A DNA stretch of 64,000 nucleotides from positions 2,850,501-2,914,500 of the forward strand of contig NZ_LR734808.1 of NCBI RefSeq assembly GCF_902506655.1, written 5' to 3'. This stretch comes from Marinoscillum sp. 108 (GTDB taxonomy: Bacteria > Bacteroidota > Bacteroidia > Cytophagales > Cyclobacteriaceae). A program made the translations under genes and the position numbers. Of the stretch, positions 61,042-64,000 are shown piece after piece (within the stretch, counting starts at the first letter, position 1; every line of letters begins with the position of its first letter). The notes under the pieces were generated by a model, which made no database searches, was not told the origin of the DNA, and saw only the letters and a program-made list of their open reading frames with translations.

Positions 61042-61498
61042 AAATGAAGGCTTCTGCTAGTTTATCAAATAGGTTTTTGTCGTCTATGAGCTGGGTGACT
61101 GAGCGGGTCACTTCTATGAACGTGCGGATATCCTGCTCAGGTACCAGTTCTCTCAGTTTTGTATTAAATTCTTTTACCGCTTTTCTCGAAAACTCTCTTT
61201 TTTCCTTGCCAAGATCCGTCAGAAAAATCCTGACTGAGCGACCGTCGTTTGGATCCTGTTCGCGATAGATCCACTTCTTTTCTTCCATGGTTTTGAGCAT
61301 CCTTGTGAGCGAGCGTGCTTCGAGCCCCATAAGCGGCGCTATTTTCGTGGCAGGTGTTCCGAGTTCCACATCTATATTGAGCAAGACGAATCCTGTAGAT
61401 GCAGTAACATCAAAAGGGGCTCCGTATTGGTTGTACATCCTGGAAATCGCATGCCAGGCCACTTTTATATTATAATCTACGGTATCTTCTCTTTTCAT
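61025..61498 (-). CDS. MarR-family regulator of the beta-oxidation operon
   Basis: 157 residues from the ATG at 61498. An earlier ATG at 61519 overlaps the promoter's -7 element, so the later start is preferred. The winged-helix core is visible (A-T-K-I-A-P-L-M-G-L, then S-L-T-R-M-L-K-T-M-E-E and the wing D-P-N-D-G-R-S-V-R). Its stop overlaps the HCDH/ECH start by 17 bases, so it is autogenously placed with the enzymes it likely controls. The ligand is probably an acyl-CoA, by inference. Confidence 0.9.
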   Translation of the reverse strand: MKREDTVDYNIKVAWHAISRMYNQYGAPFDVTASTGFVLLNIDVELGTPATKIAPLMGLEARSLTRMLKTMEEKKWIYREQDPNDGRSVRIFLTDLGKEKREFSRKAVKEFNTKLRELVPEQDIRTFIEVTRSVTQLIDDKNLFDKLAEAFIYETNH

Positions 61499-61516
61499 TC
61501 TCGTAAGGGTAATAAC

Positions 61517-61524
61517 CAAAGATA
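61517..61524 (-). promoter_or_regulatory. TAnnTTTG promoter element of the MarR/fatty-acid operon
   Basis: Read on the minus strand, TATCTTTG fits the Bacteroidota -7 consensus TAnnTTTG exactly. It ends 18 bases before the ATG at 61498. No clear TTTG is seen at -33, which is expected where a repressor overlaps the upstream element. Confidence 0.55.
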
Positions 61525-61536
61525 GCTAAAATATGT

Positions 61537-61548
61537 TATGCATGCATA
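61537..61548. promoter_or_regulatory. Perfect 12-bp palindrome, candidate MarR operator
   Basis: TATGCATGCATA, a perfect palindrome, lies 12 bases upstream of the -7 element of the MarR operon, where a -33 element would be. MarR proteins bind 16-20 bp near-palindromes that overlap their own promoters. It also lies 44 bases before the divergent gene at 61592, so it could control both. Confidence 0.55.
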
Positions 61549-61591
61549 CTATTTTTAGGATTGTGATGCCGCAATATTTAGATTTGATTAC

Positions 61592-62161
61592 ATGGATCAG
61601 GAGAACAAGCACCTAGTTAATATTCCCAGCTCATTTTATTCATTCAAAGAAGAAGGCCCATTTCAGCATTGTGTGGAGTGCGACCGATTTCTTCTTGATG
61701 AGTCTTGCGACTATGTGATAGAAAAAGCCATCCGCAACTATCCGGACTACAAGGCAAGTGATGTCATTTTTGATTATGCCATCTGTATGGATTGCGCGAT
61801 GGAAATACAAAAAGGTCTATCGGCAGAGTCAATGCGCAAGATTCAGGAATTTATGCAGGATCATCTGCACCAAAATATGACCATGAGGGAACCTGCAGCT
61901 GATCCCGATTCGTATACGGAGCATTGCCTGGTGAGCAATCGTCCTGTAGCTGAATGTGAAGAGTTTCAGATTTTTGCTTATTGTCGCGGTAATAAGGTCA
62001 ATTTACAAATGCCACCATATATGATTTCCGGTCAGGTGCTGGATCAAATTTCCGAATTACTTTCTCCGGAAACCAGAGATGAACTGGATGGCTTTTTCAA
62101 TAAGCACTTTGCTCCTGATCCAAGCTTAATGGAGCCCACTCCGCGCCTGGTCCTTATTTAA
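61592..62161 (+). CDS. Cytosolic protein with cysteine pairs, unknown function
   Basis: 189 residues, no signal peptide. Two short cysteine clusters (H-C-V-E-C near residue 29 and I-C-M-D-C near 66) suggest a zinc-binding site. A third area has C-L-V and A-E-C-E (about 111-122). No known family is recognised. It is divergent from the MarR gene, which shares its promoter region, and overlaps the TPR gene tail to tail by 4 bases. Confidence 0.75.
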   Translation: MDQENKHLVNIPSSFYSFKEEGPFQHCVECDRFLLDESCDYVIEKAIRNYPDYKASDVIFDYAICMDCAMEIQKGLSAESMRKIQEFMQDHLHQNMTMREPAADPDSYTEHCLVSNRPVAECEEFQIFAYCRGNKVNLQMPPYMISGQVLDQISELLSPETRDELDGFFNKHFAPDPSLMEPTPRLVLI

Positions 62162-63978
62162 TTGGCTAAATCACCGCGAAGTTTTCTTATGCGCGTTCTT
62201 GCCTCAGCGGCATGTCGGCTACCTGGGTATTTTTTCAGAAATTCCTGATAAATGGACATGGCTTCCTGATCCTTGTGAAGATGATCGTGCAGGATGGTTG
62301 CCTTCCGAAAAAAAGCATCATCGCTTAAAATATCATAGCTGTATTGCGTGATGATTTTATCCAGGTGGAGAATAGCTGCCATATAATCTCCGGCCTCCAG
62401 TTCGAGTCTGGCCTGGAGCCAGTAGATCTCATCGGTAATACTGTGACCGGGATGCTGCTCCAAAATTTCATTCAATTTTGCTTTTGCCTGCTCAGATTTA
62501 TTCATGAAAATCATCAGCTCCACAGATGCAAAATCTTTCATCACCTGATCGGTGGTATCAAAGACGGTGTTATCAGAAATCAGAAGACTCAAGGCAATGG
62601 CGTCATTGGCAATGGTACGTGTAGTGGCCAGTTTCAAAATATCCAGATGGCTTTTGGCCAGTGAGAAATTTCCTGTGAAATAATTCAGGCGTGCATTCCT
62701 CAGTTTCGCTTCATATGCCAATGGAGATTCTTTATGGGCCTTCTCCACCTGAGAGTAGAGCAGGGTGGATTCCCAGGGCTGATCCGTGAGAAGATAAATA
62801 TCTCCGAGATCCAGTTTCGATTCGGAAATGAGTGAAGCCGGGCTGCGATTATTGTGGATGATGGCATTCAAAAGGGTGATGGCCTGAGGTAATTCATTGA
62901 GATAGAAAGCATGAAGCAGGGCTTTATTTCGTAAGGCCTCCAAGGTAGTCGGATTAGGGCCCATTTCTTCATAAAGTTTTGCATATTCGTCCGCCAGATT
63001 TCTAATGGCTAGTCTATCCACAGGAAATTCGTTTTTTACTTTGTTTTCCTTAGACCTGATCAACAAGCGACGGGCCGGCGGATAGTTATATGAATTGGGA
63101 TAGGTATTAATCACATACTGATAAATGTCGATAGCATCCTGCCATGATTTATTGTCATAAGCAATCTGGGCAATCCGCATGCATTCGTTTCCGGGTTGTT
63201 GGTTTCGCTTGTCCAGGGCGCGTCCCTGAATAAATGCCGAATAGAAATCTTTTCTCTGAAGAAGTAGCCAAATAAGGAGATCCGAATAAAGTGTCTCATT
63301 AGGATTTCGCTGCGTTTTTTGAATGAGCGTTTGCTCAAGAAAATCCTGATCCTCTTCTTCTGTGAGAATATTCTGAAATAGGTTTTTCACATAAGTCAAA
63401 TTCGCGGGGTTGCCCTCAGCGTAGTTGATGTATTCGCTGGTCATCTCGGGCTTGTTGTTGGTAAGGCGATGTATGGCTGCCATATCCAGCGCGAAAGAAG
63501 AGGGTCTGCCATTGGCCGCTCTTGCTTTTTCATAAAAAAAGATGGCCTCACGATAAAGCTGGCGTGAAGCCAGATTCTGAGCAATGGTGCTCAGCTGATA
63601 CTGATTGTCAGCATATGATTTGATTAGCTCATTCAGAAATTTCTCCTTTTTATCGAATTCACCAGCATACTGGTAATAAAAAGCCAAATCGACCTGATAC
63701 TGAAGATTGGACGGGAAAAATTTGAGCACTCGCTGCAAATACCGCTCGGCTTCTTTCAATTCATTTGCATCGAGCATCAATTGCATATAATTCGCATGAA
63801 TTAGCGGAATGGCCTGTTTTGTTTTTTCCAGGCCTTCATACATCAATTTGGCCTTATCGAATTCGCCCTGCTGAAAATATTCATTGGCCAATTTCGCATC
63901 GCTACTTTGGGCATGCACGCTCAGTTGCGGAATGAATAGTATTATTAGTAGAAAAGTTTTGAGGGTATGTTTCTTCAT
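62158..63978 (-). CDS. Exported TPR-repeat protein
   Basis: 606 residues with a signal peptide (L-K-T-F-L-L-I-I-L-F-I-P-Q-L-S, cut after V-H-A-Q). The rest is helical repeat of TPR type: A-N-E-Y-F-Q-Q-G-E-F-D-K-A-K at 30-43, then further copies through to the C-terminus (D-Q-E-A-M-S-I-Y-Q-E-F-L). It is probably a periplasmic or surface scaffold. Its C-terminal YfiO-like repeats resemble those of outer-membrane assembly proteins, but no lipobox is seen. The only overlap is 4 bases with the convergent gene. Confidence 0.85.
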   Translation of the reverse strand: MKKHTLKTFLLIILFIPQLSVHAQSSDAKLANEYFQQGEFDKAKLMYEGLEKTKQAIPLIHANYMQLMLDANELKEAERYLQRVLKFFPSNLQYQVDLAFYYQYAGEFDKKEKFLNELIKSYADNQYQLSTIAQNLASRQLYREAIFFYEKARAANGRPSSFALDMAAIHRLTNNKPEMTSEYINYAEGNPANLTYVKNLFQNILTEEEDQDFLEQTLIQKTQRNPNETLYSDLLIWLLLQRKDFYSAFIQGRALDKRNQQPGNECMRIAQIAYDNKSWQDAIDIYQYVINTYPNSYNYPPARRLLIRSKENKVKNEFPVDRLAIRNLADEYAKLYEEMGPNPTTLEALRNKALLHAFYLNELPQAITLLNAIIHNNRSPASLISESKLDLGDIYLLTDQPWESTLLYSQVEKAHKESPLAYEAKLRNARLNYFTGNFSLAKSHLDILKLATTRTIANDAIALSLLISDNTVFDTTDQVMKDFASVELMIFMNKSEQAKAKLNEILEQHPGHSITDEIYWLQARLELEAGDYMAAILHLDKIITQYSYDILSDDAFFRKATILHDHLHKDQEAMSIYQEFLKKYPGSRHAAEARTRIRKLRGDLAN

Positions 63979-64000
63979 TTGATGACGTACCAGTTATCCA

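Noticed and set aside
1-64000. rRNA, tRNA or mobile elements
   Set aside because: No cloverleaf-like segment, rRNA stretch, transposase, integrase or terminal inverted repeat pair was recognised while reading both strands; short tRNAs could still be missed without a search tool.

Overview
The window looks like a chromosomal segment of a Bacteroidota bacterium, most likely a marine or aquatic member of the Cytophagales. The reasons are a giant LamG-rich exported protein, a SusB-type GH97 glucosidase, DUF4097 proteins behind an ECF sigma/anti-sigma pair, a fused FadN-type beta-oxidation enzyme and TAnnTTTG promoter elements. The lineage call is inference. No rRNA, tRNA, CRISPR array, transposase or prophage gene was seen; the segment reads as stable chromosome with one large accessory surface locus at its left end.

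1-14 kb (minus strand) is one uninterrupted reading frame that runs off the left edge. It encodes at least 4,660 residues: a late signal peptide, a six-bladed YWTD propeller, a SusE-like module, nine LamG domains, Fn3/Ig-like spacers, a filamentous stretch and a seven-bladed FG-GAP propeller. Divergent from it (14.2-18.9 kb) are an exported TPR-CHAT caspase-like protease and an orphan membrane histidine kinase.

19-31.7 kb (mostly plus strand) carries housekeeping and metabolic genes: DNA polymerase I, a threonine/serine dehydratase-like enzyme, a lipid kinase, lgt, a hotdog thioesterase, a metallo-beta-lactamase-fold hydrolase, two tandem universal stress proteins, the GH97 lipoprotein, a MarR regulator and a paraoxonase-like lactonase/arylesterase.

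31.8-37.6 kb (minus strand) has an ECF sigma factor with its zinc-motif anti-sigma factor and two DUF4097 proteins (a probable envelope-response operon), a DoxX protein, and a SulP transporter paired with a beta-carbonic anhydrase (probable bicarbonate acquisition).

37.7-53.2 kb is mixed: YitT, a GH5 cellulase-like enzyme, YjbQ, a beta-helix lipoprotein, release factor 1, a heme lipoprotein, a Kazal-inhibitor lipoprotein, 3-methyladenine glycosylase, arylamine N-acetyltransferase, two TerB-like paralogues, an SDR, an ABA4-like membrane protein, a Na+/Ca2+ exchanger-type antiporter, a Rieske protein and glutamate dehydrogenase.

53.3-64 kb carries a small conserved-looking basic protein, a CASTOR/POLLUX-type channel, a NarL-type response regulator, a candidate structured RNA, a third TerB-like protein, a MarR-HCDH/ECH-thiolase fatty-acid operon with a palindromic putative operator, an unknown cysteine-pair protein and an exported TPR protein. 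Several genes too short for routine calling and several inverted repeats at promoters are recorded. Nothing here is demonstrably a new defence or mobile system. The most unusual locus is the giant multi-propeller surface protein with the adjacent exported CHAT protease.
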